Positions 17,876 to 25,945 of a DNA stretch of 64,000 bases are shown here, piece by piece. Location of the stretch: the NCBI RefSeq assembly GCF_009831455.1, contig NZ_WOWO01000002.1, positions 496,001-560,000 on the forward strand, in the 5' to 3' direction. Made by a program: the position numbers and the translations under genes. How positions within the stretch are numbered: the stretch's first letter is position 1; the number at the start of each line of letters is the position of its first letter. The notes beneath the pieces are model-generated. The model worked only from the letters and a program-made list of their open reading frames with translations. It was not told where the DNA came from and did not search any database. The DNA comes from Salinirussus salinus. Its GTDB lineage: Archaea; Halobacteriota; Halobacteria; Halobacteriales; Haloarculaceae.

Positions 17876-19009
17876 TCACTCCATGGGGTACCAGGCGAGG
17901 GAGTGGTCGGCGACGATATCGACCGAGACGGGGAGGCCGTCCTCGAGGGATTCGACGTGGTTGTGGAGACACCGGAGGGTCGCGCCGTCGTCGATCTCGA
18001 CTGCGTAGATGAAGTTCGGACCGAGGTACTGGCGCCCGACGATCCGGCCGTCGGCGGTCGACTCGTTGGCGGGGACGGCCCGGAGGTCGTCGGGCCGAAC
18101 GAGCACCTCGATGGACGCACCGTCGTAGGCGTCGGCGGGGCCGTTCAGACGGTCGGTCCCGACCGAGCCCAGCGGGGTCTCGACGGCGTCGTCCTCGACC
18201 CGGCCGGGGAGGAAGGAGGCCCGGCCCAGGAAGTTCGCCACGAACCGCGACCGGGGGTCCTCGAAGACGGACCTGGGCTCGCCCACCTGTTCGACCTGGC
18301 CGTCGGTCATCACCGCCACCCGGTCCGAGATCGACAGCGCTTCCTCCTGGTCGTGCGTGACCGACACGGCGGTGACGCCCGCCTCCTTGAGAATCCGCCG
18401 GACCTCCTGGCGCATCTCCTCGCGCAGGCTGATGTCGAGGTTCGAGAACGGTTCGTCCAGCAGGAGGACGGCGGGCTCGGGGGCGAGCGAGCGCGCGAGG
18501 GCGATCCGCTGCTGTTGCCCGCCCGAGAGCTGGCCCGGCCGGTGGTCGCGGTACTGGTCGAGCCCCACGAGGTCGAGTAGCTCCGCGACGCGGGTCTCGC
18601 GCTCGCTCTCGTCTTCGTCTGTGAGCCCGAACGCGACGTTCTCGGCCGCGGTCAGGTGGGGAAAGAGCGCGTAGTCCTGAAAGACGAGTCCGACGTCGCG
18701 CTGTTCCGGGTCGACGAAGGTCCCCGGGCCGGCGACGCGCTCGCCGGTCAGCGTGACCGTTCCCGACGTAGGCGTCTCGAGGCCCGCCAGGATGCGCAGT
18801 GTCGTCGTCTTCCCGCATCCCGACGGGCCGAGCAGAGTCAGGAGTTCACCCTCGTAGACCGACAGTGAGAGGTCCGCAACGGCCGTCTCGGTGCCGAACT
18901 CCTTGGTGACTCCGTCGAGTTCGAGGATCGGTTGGCCCGTCGGCGTCTCCCGCGTCGTCTGGCCTCCGCGGTCAGCTTTTGACCGTCGTGCGATCTGCTC
19001 GTTGCTCAT
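17876..19009 (-). CDS. Fe(III)-type ABC transporter ATP-binding protein (FbpC/PotA-like)
   Basis: A 377-residue ATPase. Walker A is GPSGCGKTT, the signature LSGGQQQR and Walker B LLLDEP, followed by a C-terminal TOBE-type domain from about residue 270. It probably energises the FbpB-like permease encoded at 21761-23461. I chose the ATG at 19009, which overlaps the stop of the preceding gene (ATGA); the in-frame extension beyond it is just that gene read in another frame. Fbp- and Pot-type ATPases are hard to tell apart by sequence, and the iron assignment rests on the boxes and neighbours. Confidence 0.87.
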   Translation of the reverse strand: MSNEQIARRSKADRGGQTTRETPTGQPILELDGVTKEFGTETAVADLSLSVYEGELLTLLGPSGCGKTTTLRILAGLETPTSGTVTLTGERVAGPGTFVDPEQRDVGLVFQDYALFPHLTAAENVAFGLTDEDESERETRVAELLDLVGLDQYRDHRPGQLSGGQQQRIALARSLAPEPAVLLLDEPFSNLDISLREEMRQEVRRILKEAGVTAVSVTHDQEEALSISDRVAVMTDGQVEQVGEPRSVFEDPRSRFVANFLGRASFLPGRVEDDAVETPLGSVGTDRLNGPADAYDGASIEVLVRPDDLRAVPANESTADGRIVGRQYLGPNFIYAVEIDDGATLRCLHNHVESLEDGLPVSVDIVADHSLAWYPME

Positions 19010-19587
19010 GTCGGTGGCCCTCGCTGGTAGCTGTCGGTCCCGCCCGGGTATCCCTGCGGATTCTCGATACCGACCAGCTCTCCGCCCGTCGGGGACGCGT
19101 ACAGCGCGTAGAGGAGTTCGTTCAGAAGGTAGTACCGGATCCGCTCGGCCGGCGATCCGTCCGGGTCCGGCTCGGCGGTATCTGCCCCGGTCTCGCGCAG
19201 CAACTGCTCTCGCCTCTCGCCGTCGAGGTCGACGAACCGTGCGCCGTGCCACGCCTCGCCCATTCGGTCGAGGCGTTCGATGGCCTCCGTCGCACCCGCC
19301 GCGTACCCGGAACGGGACGCCCGGCCGTCGAGGTACGTGGTCACGAACTCGTCGATACCGCTCACTGCCGACGGGTAGACGACGCGGGCGACCCCGAGTA
19401 GTGTCTCACGTTCGTGATCTCCGAGCTCCGGTCTCCTGTCGGGTGTGGCCCCCTCGCCGTCGTCGGCCGGCGTGTCCTCCGCCGTCGGCGGGTCCATCCC
19501 GCCACCTCCGTTCCCCAGCGTCGCCACGCTGACAGCTGCTCCCCCGGCCGCGAGCACCGCCAGCGCATCCCGACGGGTGAGCTCCAT
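19006..19587 (-). CDS. Gluconate 2-dehydrogenase subunit 3-like exported protein
   Basis: 193 residues. It has a twin-arginine-type signal (ELTRRDALAVLAAGGAA) followed by an acidic linker. A helical domain follows with the family hallmarks (RVVYPSAVSGIDEFVTTYL, then RIRYYLLNELLYALYASP, ending in ENPQGYPGGTDSY). In bacteria this family is the small subunit of membrane-bound sugar dehydrogenases. No large flavin subunit or cytochrome is encoded here, so in this context it may instead be an exported accessory of iron uptake. It begins 11 bp from a perfect iron box and is translationally coupled to the ATPase gene. Confidence 0.78.
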   Translation of the reverse strand: MELTRRDALAVLAAGGAAVSVATLGNGGGGMDPPTAEDTPADDGEGATPDRRPELGDHERETLLGVARVVYPSAVSGIDEFVTTYLDGRASRSGYAAGATEAIERLDRMGEAWHGARFVDLDGERREQLLRETGADTAEPDPDGSPAERIRYYLLNELLYALYASPTGGELVGIENPQGYPGGTDSYQRGPPT

Positions 19588-19597
19588 GTCGCTTTCT

Positions 19598-19611
19598 TTA
19601 GGCCACCCTAA
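19598..19611. promoter_or_regulatory. Putative iron-dependent regulator box
   Basis: TTAGG-CCAC-CCTAA, a perfect 5-4-5 palindrome located between the end of the membrane glycosyltransferase gene (19614) and the ATG of the subunit-3-like gene (19587). It suggests that the two-gene unit to its left has its own iron-responsive promoter. Confidence 0.7.
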
Positions 19612-19613
19612 GT

Positions 19614-21758
19614 TTATGCGTTTCCATCGCGGAGTGTGGTGTTCGTCCCGATCCCCGAGGGCCGCGTATCGGGTCTGTCGGGGATGTAGGTCCCCTCGAG
19701 GCCACACTCGGTGACGAGCGTACAGACCGACGATTCGGGCGGCCACACCGCCTCGACGCCGTCCGCGGTCGGGCGGACGAGGACCTCCTCGCGGTACGTG
19801 AGCGTCCCGCCGCTCGGTTCGGTGAGCGTGACCGTCAGCGCCACCACTTTCGGGTGCCCGACCGGGACCGCCTCGCCGGCCCCGGTAGCGACCGAGAGGT
19901 TTCGTCCGTCCACGGTGACGTTCTCGGGGGCGAGCGTCCAGTCGATGGTCAGTTCCCGGGGCGGGTCGCCCTCGTAGCGGTAGCGTCTGACGGTGTCGCC
20001 GTCCGTGACCGCGACGGAGACACTCGTAATCCGGTCGGGAATCGTCACCCTCGTCCGTCCCGTCAGGGTCGGCCCCTCGTGGAGGCGCACCCGTTCGAGG
20101 ACCGGAACGACGTGGATCTCGGGTACCGGCGTCCACTCGCCCTGGTAACGGTAGCGGTAGTAGTTCCTGTCGGGGTACGCGTCGAGGACGGCGAAGTCGT
20201 CGGCAGGGTTGCGCGCCAGCGCGTAGACGGCCGGCCCCCCGAAGTCCGGGTCGTTGCGGAGGTACTGGAAGGGATGGTTGCGCCACTCGCCGTACTCCGG
20301 CGGGAGAAAGACCAGCGCGTTCTCGAAGTCGGCCTCCTCGACTGGTGCGTATGCGTCCTCGAACTTCTCCGTGTAGGCTGCGTGTTTCTCCGCCGGCGGG
20401 CCGAGGGCGGCGGCCTGGGCCGCGCCCACGACCGGCAGGGTGACTGCCAGGCACAGCACCGCGCCGGCCATCAGCGTCCGGGAGGAGACGCGCTCCCGCG
20501 CCAACCCCCGGAGCCACCTTGCGACCGACACGACGCCGTAGGCTGCAAAGGCTGACACCGGGAGCAACAGGTCGAAGTGGTAGATCGGCCCGAACAGCGA
20601 GATGATGCCGTCGGTTGGGTCCTCGATGGCCCCGAGGATGTTGAAGTTCCCCCAGAAGTAGACGTTGCCGACGGCCACCGCGGGGACGACCGCGAGCAAC
20701 ACCAGCCGGAGACGGCGGTCGCCCAGCGGGGCCTCCGGGTCGAGCCCCTCGTGGCGAATGCCGACAGCGAGGGCGCCGACGCCCGCGAGGGCCGCCGCGG
20801 TGCCGAGCGGGCCGGCGGCTACCCAGTCCGTCGCCAGTGTCAGGAGGACGGTGGCGTTGGCCCGGAGCGCCAGTTCCGGGGTGTACTGGATCTCATGGCC
20901 GAGGATCTGGCGGTGGCCGAACCCCGGTCCGTCGAGTGGAGCGAACGCCTCGAACGGAAAGAGCAGCGGCGACCCCGTCGTCGCGGCGTTGTACGCGAGG
21001 GCCACGCCGACGAACGCCAGGCCGACGCCCGCCACGGTCAGTTGCCGGCCCGCGGCACCGCGGTCCGCCGGCACTGCCCGCCAGAGGTGCCAGAGGGCGT
21101 GTGCTACGAAGGGCGCAGCGAAGAGGACCGCCGTGTACGGGCGCGCGAAAAACGCCAGCCCGATGGCCGCGCCCGCCAGGACGGCGTAGCGGACGTCGGC
21201 TCGCCGGACCGACCGCACGTACGCGAGCGCGAACAGTAGGTTGAGTGCCGTCGTGGGAGCGTACGGCAGGAAGGCCGCCGAGGTCAACAAAAAAAGCGGC
21301 GTGGCGGCTATCGTCGCCGCAGCGAGAACACCCGTGGGGCGGTCGAACGCCTCGGTGACGACGGCATAACAGAGCCCGACGTTCGCGGCCGCGACCGCTC
21401 CGAGCGCCAGGCGATACCCCCCCGCGAGCTTCCCGAGCGCGAAGACCGCCGCCGGTACGGGTGAGTACTTCGGGTACAGTCCGCGCTCACTCTCGACGAA
21501 AAACCACGGATGAAACGCCTCCCGGAGGGGTTCGGACCCGGGCGTCAGGAAGAGCTTTCCGTCCAGCAGCATGGCGGCCTGCTGGAGGTAGACCCCCTCG
21601 TCGTGGTTCGAGGAGTGGTAGGGGAGCAGCTCGTTGCCGAGAGTGAACACCGCCAGGCCCGCGGCGAGTGCGACTGCGCCCGCCAGGAGCCGGTAGCGGT
21701 TCTCCCGAAGGATGGTGCGGAGACGGCCTCCGTCGACGGCCAGCCTGGTCGGGAACAC
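19614..21758 (-). CDS. Polytopic membrane glycosyltransferase (ArnT/PMT-like)
   Basis: 714 residues, with about a dozen hydrophobic helices in the first 440 residues and a soluble beta-rich C-terminal domain of about 270 residues. The first external loop has the GT-C signature region NHDEGVYLQQA (acidic pair near residue 53), and LYPKYSPVPAAVFAL is typical of lipid-linked-sugar-using glycosyltransferases. The start is a GTG at 21758, two bases after the permease stop. It probably transfers a sugar from a polyprenyl carrier to an outer-surface acceptor; the acceptor is unknown. Its place within an iron transporter operon is unusual. Confidence 0.75.
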   Translation of the reverse strand: MFPTRLAVDGGRLRTILRENRYRLLAGAVALAAGLAVFTLGNELLPYHSSNHDEGVYLQQAAMLLDGKLFLTPGSEPLREAFHPWFFVESERGLYPKYSPVPAAVFALGKLAGGYRLALGAVAAANVGLCYAVVTEAFDRPTGVLAAATIAATPLFLLTSAAFLPYAPTTALNLLFALAYVRSVRRADVRYAVLAGAAIGLAFFARPYTAVLFAAPFVAHALWHLWRAVPADRGAAGRQLTVAGVGLAFVGVALAYNAATTGSPLLFPFEAFAPLDGPGFGHRQILGHEIQYTPELALRANATVLLTLATDWVAAGPLGTAAALAGVGALAVGIRHEGLDPEAPLGDRRLRLVLLAVVPAVAVGNVYFWGNFNILGAIEDPTDGIISLFGPIYHFDLLLPVSAFAAYGVVSVARWLRGLARERVSSRTLMAGAVLCLAVTLPVVGAAQAAALGPPAEKHAAYTEKFEDAYAPVEEADFENALVFLPPEYGEWRNHPFQYLRNDPDFGGPAVYALARNPADDFAVLDAYPDRNYYRYRYQGEWTPVPEIHVVPVLERVRLHEGPTLTGRTRVTIPDRITSVSVAVTDGDTVRRYRYEGDPPRELTIDWTLAPENVTVDGRNLSVATGAGEAVPVGHPKVVALTVTLTEPSGGTLTYREEVLVRPTADGVEAVWPPESSVCTLVTECGLEGTYIPDRPDTRPSGIGTNTTLRDGNA

Positions 21759-21760
21759 GG

Positions 21761-23461
21761 TCAGGGTCCGGACTCCCCGGACTGTGGCGGGGTGTCGGCG
21801 GTGTCTCCGGTCTGCTGGCTGTCACTCCGGGCCCCCGTTTCGCCCGCGCCCGGCGAGACGGCATCGCCCCCCTCCTGGGAGAGGAGGACGACCATCGAGA
21901 GCGCCGAGACGAGGACGAGGATGAGCGCCGGCACCGCCGCGGCGCCGACATAGCCCGCGCTCTCGGCGCGCCAGACACGGATGACCAGCGTCTCGAAGCC
22001 CGTCGGGCGCAACATCAGCGTCGCCGGCAGTTCCTTCATCGTCGTCAGGAAGACGAGGGCGGCGCCGGCGAGGATACCGGGCGCAACGAGCGGTAGCGTC
22101 ACCGAACGGAACGCACCCGTGGCCGACCGGCCGAGCACGCGGGCAGCGGCCTGGAGGTCGGGGTCGACCCCGAGCAGCGAGGCCCGCGTCGACCCGACCG
22201 CGATCGGCAGAAACCGGACGACGTACGCGAACACGAGCAGTGGCAGCGTCTGGTAGACCGCCGGCGTGTAGCGGGCGCCGAAAAAGACCAGCGCCAGCCC
22301 GATGACCACGCCCGGGACGGCGTAGCCGACGTAGGTCGCGCGCTCGAAGACGGCGGCGACCCGTCCCCGGTGGCGGACCGCGAGGTAGGCGACCGGGATC
22401 GAGGCGAGCGCGGCGACGAGGGCAGCCGCCGCCGACACGCCGACCGAGTTGAGGACGTACACGATGGAGAACCTGCCGCTGTCCCCGGTCGGCCCGGCCC
22501 GGACGAGCCACAGCCCCAGAATCCCGATGGGTACCACGAGCGCGAGCGTGACCAGGGCCCCGCAGGCCGCGGTCGCGAGCCACTTCACCCACCCCAGCGA
22601 GTGGCGGACTTCGCGGCGTCCACCGCCCCCGGACTGGACTTCTCGTCCGCGCACGCGGGACTCGATGGCCAGGATGAAAAGCGTCGCCGCGACCAGCTGC
22701 AACGAGAGGAGCGCGGCGAAGTCCAACTCGAAGCGGTTGACGAAGATGACGCGCGTGAACACGTCGTAGCGCATGATCGCGGGCGTCCCGAAATCGGAGA
22801 GGGCATACAGCGCGACGAGCAGCGACCCGGCGGTCACGGCCGGGGTGACCTGTGGAAGCACGACCCGCCGGAAGGCCTCCCGCGGGGAGTGATTGAGGGT
22901 GCGGGCGGCGTCGATCAGCCGCTCGTCCATCGTCTTCAGCGACGCCCGCGCCGAGAGGTACACGTACGGATAGGTGTACAGCGTGATGACGAGGACGGTC
23001 CCCTCGAGCCCGTAGACAGAGGGGAGCGACTCGACGCCGACCGGCGCGAGCAGCGACTGGAGTTCGCCGTTCGGGCCGAACGCGGAGACGAACGCGAACG
23101 CGCCGATGTAGCTCGGGATCACGAGCGGCATCGACACCGCGACGGTCCAAAAGCGCGGGAAGGGCAGGTCGGTCCGGGTGGTGAGATAGGCGAGCGGGAC
23201 GGCGATGACAACGGAGATGACGGTGACCAGCGTCACCATCACGACGCTGTTGACCACGATCTGGAGGGTCCGTGGACGGAGGAGTGTCGCGAGCGCCGAT
23301 TCGGGGTCGATCCCCGCGGCCGTCACCACGAGCCACGCCAGCGGCAGGACTACGAGAGCGGCGACTGCGCCCGCGAGCAGCGTCAGCCCCAGCGGAAGCT
23401 TCTCGTCCCCGGAGCCGTCGCCAGCGTCGGGTTCCGCGTGCGTGCCTGCCTCGATTGCCAT
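21761..23461 (-). CDS. Fe(III)-type ABC transporter permease (FbpB/ThiP-like, double domain)
   Basis: 566 residues with two repeated binding-protein-dependent permease domains, about 12 hydrophobic helices in all. The cytoplasmic EAA loops are LIDAARTLNHSPREAFRRVVLP in the first half (given by position, about residues 185-206) and AARVLGRSATGAFRSV in the second. Fused permeases of this kind serve FbpA-type iron receptors. The ATG at 23461 directly abuts the receptor stop, so the two are coupled. The C-terminal tail is disordered and rich in Gly, Ser and acidic residues. Confidence 0.9.
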   Translation of the reverse strand: MAIEAGTHAEPDAGDGSGDEKLPLGLTLLAGAVAALVVLPLAWLVVTAAGIDPESALATLLRPRTLQIVVNSVVMVTLVTVISVVIAVPLAYLTTRTDLPFPRFWTVAVSMPLVIPSYIGAFAFVSAFGPNGELQSLLAPVGVESLPSVYGLEGTVLVITLYTYPYVYLSARASLKTMDERLIDAARTLNHSPREAFRRVVLPQVTPAVTAGSLLVALYALSDFGTPAIMRYDVFTRVIFVNRFELDFAALLSLQLVAATLFILAIESRVRGREVQSGGGGRREVRHSLGWVKWLATAACGALVTLALVVPIGILGLWLVRAGPTGDSGRFSIVYVLNSVGVSAAAALVAALASIPVAYLAVRHRGRVAAVFERATYVGYAVPGVVIGLALVFFGARYTPAVYQTLPLLVFAYVVRFLPIAVGSTRASLLGVDPDLQAAARVLGRSATGAFRSVTLPLVAPGILAGAALVFLTTMKELPATLMLRPTGFETLVIRVWRAESAGYVGAAAVPALILVLVSALSMVVLLSQEGGDAVSPGAGETGARSDSQQTGDTADTPPQSGESGP

Positions 23462-24661
23462 CTACAGTACGCCTTCTTCTTCCATCAGGGTGATAGTCTC
23501 GTTGATATCAGCGCGGGCGAATTCGGCGAAGTCTAGGTCCGGCGGGTTCAGCTCGTCGAAGCCCGGCAGGCGGTCGATGGGATCGACCTCGGGGATCATC
23601 GGGTACTCGAAGGTCGCCGACCGCGCGAAGTAGTCCTGTGCCTCCGCCGACAGCAGGTGGCGAATGAAGTTGGCTGCCATGTCGGGTGAGTCAGACGAGT
23701 CGACCACGCCCGCGCCGGCGACGTTGAAAAACGACCCCGCGTCGTTCTCGGTGAACGTCATGTCGAGGGGAGCGTCGGGCCGGCCGTCCAGGACGCGGAC
23801 GACGTAGTAGTGGTTGGTGAGTCCGGCGAGGATCTCGCCGTCCGCGACGGCCTGTGCGACGCGGAACTCGTCGGAGTACTCCTGGACACCCAGGTCGAGC
23901 ATCCCCCGCAGCCACTCCCGGGTCGCTTCTTCACCCTCGATGAGGCGCATCACGGTCACGAACCCCTGGTTGGAACCGTAGGTGGGAGCCCAGCCGATGT
24001 TGTTCTGGAGTGCGTCCTGCTCGGGGAGGGCCATGATGTCGTCCGGGAGGTCCCCCTCCGAGAGTTCGTCGGTGTTGTACGGGATCGTCCGTACCCGGCC
24101 GGACGTGCCGATCCAGGTCCCGTCGGGGTCCTGGTAGCCCTCGCGGCCGAGCCCGAGCACGTCGTCGGGCATCGACTGGAGGCGGTCGTCGTTCGCCAGC
24201 AACCCGAGGATGCCGGCGTTCACGGTGAAGAAGACGTCAGCCGGGCTGGCCTGGCCCTCGGTGCGGATCTGGTTGGCGAGGTCTGCCGCCCCACCGTAGC
24301 GGATCTGGAGGTCGAAGTCGGGGTACTCCTCGCGGAAGAAGTCCATCAGCGTGCCGATGAGAAACTCGCCGCGCCCCGAGTAGACCGTCAGTTGTCCGGA
24401 GAGTTCCGGCATCTCCGACACCGGCGTCCCGCCGGGGAGTCCGCGTCCCTCGCGGGCGTACCCGACGACATCCGGATCGGCCTCGTCGTCGTCGCCGTCG
24501 TCTCCCTCTTGATTGTCGTCCCCGCCGCCGAAAAGGCCTCCGCAGCCGGCGAGGGCAGTCGCACCGGCGAGCCCGGTAGTCGCGAGTACTCTCCGCCGCG
24601 AGAGGCGGCTCGTTGTGGTGTCGGTACGCCGGTCCGTCGGTGGTGTGGTGTCCTCGGTCAT
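23462..24661 (-). CDS. Iron ABC transporter substrate-binding lipoprotein (FbpA-like)
   Basis: A 399-residue exported receptor. The N-terminus has SRRRVLATTGLAGATALAGC, with twin Arg and a lipobox Cys near residue 40, then an acidic linker (GDDDDEADP). The mature fold begins at QLTVYSGRGEFLIG, the usual strand of class II ferric-binding proteins. The conserved YFARSATFEYPM segment near residue 350 contains the tyrosine region expected for ferric coordination. It sits between the RGP-like gene and the permease in the iron-box-controlled operon. Confidence 0.88.
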   Translation of the reverse strand: MTEDTTPPTDRRTDTTTSRLSRRRVLATTGLAGATALAGCGGLFGGGDDNQEGDDGDDDEADPDVVGYAREGRGLPGGTPVSEMPELSGQLTVYSGRGEFLIGTLMDFFREEYPDFDLQIRYGGAADLANQIRTEGQASPADVFFTVNAGILGLLANDDRLQSMPDDVLGLGREGYQDPDGTWIGTSGRVRTIPYNTDELSEGDLPDDIMALPEQDALQNNIGWAPTYGSNQGFVTVMRLIEGEEATREWLRGMLDLGVQEYSDEFRVAQAVADGEILAGLTNHYYVVRVLDGRPDAPLDMTFTENDAGSFFNVAGAGVVDSSDSPDMAANFIRHLLSAEAQDYFARSATFEYPMIPEVDPIDRLPGFDELNPPDLDFAEFARADINETITLMEEEGVL

Positions 24662-24664
24662 GTA

Positions 24665-25855
24665 TCAGTCGTCCCCCACAGGCTGCGCGACAGCGGTCGG
24701 CTGCGTGTCGGTCAGTGCCTCGAGACAGTCGAGCCAGTCCAGCGTGTACTCCCCGCAGTGGTTCAAGAAGGCGCCGTTCTCGTAGTCGGAGAAGTCGCCG
24801 TCGGCCAGCTGGCGGGCGATGTCGCGGGCGACGCCGGCGTAGCTGTCGGCGTCGGCCCCGGCCTCGTCGACCACCTCCCAGATGTGCTCGTTGAGCTCCA
24901 GCCCGTGGACCTCGTTCGTGAGGTCCGAGAACGTCGACCGCGGGGCCTTGTTGTGCTCACAGAGCGGGCGGCCACTGTACACCTGCTTGCCCAGGACGTC
25001 GCAGGCCCGCTTGAGAAAGAGGCCGCTCCAGATGTCGTCGAACCGGCCCACGTCCCACTCGTTGTCGTCCATCGGCATCTGGTAAAAGGCGGGGACGACT
25101 TCCCGCCGGAAGGCCAGATTCATCGAGCACACGGTCAGATAGTTCCCCGGCGCGACCACGAAGTCCTCACCGAAGTCCCCGGCACTGGTTCGGGTCTGTG
25201 CCTGACCCTGGAGGTCACCGTCCATCAGGATCCGGACGGCGTCCAGGTCGGGGACGTTCGTCCACAGCCCCTGGGAGGCGACGACGTCGTCGACCGTCGC
25301 CGTCGTGCGCTCGACCGTCTCGCCCATCGCGCTGTAGGGGTATCCCCGGGGGTAGAGGTCGTGCTCGTCGACGTTCTGGTAGAGCACGTTTACCCACTGC
25401 TCGTCGGAGGCCACCTGCTCGATCTCGCCCTCGAATCCGAGGTTGCGCAGGTGGGTCCCGAAGAAGTCCTGGTCGTCGTGAGGGAGGGTGTCGTCGTCGA
25501 TGAAGACGCCGTAGGGGAAGTCGTGTGCCCAGAGGTACAGCAGGCCGAAGGAGGTCTGTGCGTGGCTGGCCGCGGGGATCAGGTGTGAAAAGTCCCCCAC
25601 GCCGTTCCGGTCGAGCCACTGCTCGCGCCGGGTGCCGTCGAAGACGGCGCCCGACACCTCCAGGTCCTCGAGCATCGCTGCCATCTCGGCGGTGTCACAG
25701 AAGTCCTCGGTGACGAGGACGACGTGGAGCCGGTCGGTGTCGAACCCGTGTCGGCGGGCGTTGGCGACGTAGGCCCGCACGCACTCGGGCTCGCGCACCG
25801 TCGGGACGACGACGCAGACGTCGCCGGAGCCCGTCGTTTTAGGCTGACCTAACAT
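24665..25855 (-). CDS. Reversibly glycosylated polypeptide / alpha-1,4-glucan-protein synthase-like protein
   Basis: 396 residues. The N-terminal strand VCVVVPTVREPE, the acidic FIDDDTLPHDDQDF (near residue 130) and a later WSGLFLKRACD are the landmarks of the RGP/UDP-arabinopyranose mutase family, GT-A-like enzymes that self-glycosylate or interconvert nucleotide sugars. It is the first gene of the iron-transport operon: the receptor gene follows after 3 bp. I chose the ATG at 25855 because a TATA-like TATTTTA centred near 25886 predicts a transcript start just before it; an ATG at 25867 is also in frame. An iron box covers codons 2-6. Confidence 0.72.
   Translation of the reverse strand: MLGQPKTTGSGDVCVVVPTVREPECVRAYVANARRHGFDTDRLHVVLVTEDFCDTAEMAAMLEDLEVSGAVFDGTRREQWLDRNGVGDFSHLIPAASHAQTSFGLLYLWAHDFPYGVFIDDDTLPHDDQDFFGTHLRNLGFEGEIEQVASDEQWVNVLYQNVDEHDLYPRGYPYSAMGETVERTTATVDDVVASQGLWTNVPDLDAVRILMDGDLQGQAQTRTSAGDFGEDFVVAPGNYLTVCSMNLAFRREVVPAFYQMPMDDNEWDVGRFDDIWSGLFLKRACDVLGKQVYSGRPLCEHNKAPRSTFSDLTNEVHGLELNEHIWEVVDEAGADADSYAGVARDIARQLADGDFSDYENGAFLNHCGEYTLDWLDCLEALTDTQPTAVAQPVGDD
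25839..25852. promoter_or_regulatory. Putative iron-dependent regulator box, proximal
   Basis: TTAGG-CTGA-CCTAA, a perfect palindrome lying immediately inside the coding region of the RGP-like gene (codons 2 to 6 after ATG 25855). Its centre is 33 bp from a second box, about three helical turns, so two regulator dimers could sit on the same DNA face. Confidence 0.7.
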
Positions 25856-25871
25856 CTCTACACGCATCTCT

Positions 25872-25885
25872 TTAGGGGAACCTAA
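25872..25885. promoter_or_regulatory. Putative iron-dependent regulator box, distal, overlapping the TATA element
   Basis: TTAGG-GGAA-CCTAA; on the minus strand its end runs into TATTTTA, the likely TATA box of the iron operon. Binding here would block the basal transcription factors directly. The divergent thiolase gene starts 61 bp away, so it may also be influenced. Confidence 0.7.
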
Positions 25886-25945
25886 AATACCTGTCGCTCC
25901 GTCCCGACAGCAAGGGCAAAGACCGGGGGGGTCGATGGTGGGTGT

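Noticed and set aside
17876-19009. Spermidine/putrescine transporter ATPase
   Set aside because: The sequence fits PotA as well as FbpC, but the iron boxes and the FbpA/FbpB-type neighbours favour iron.
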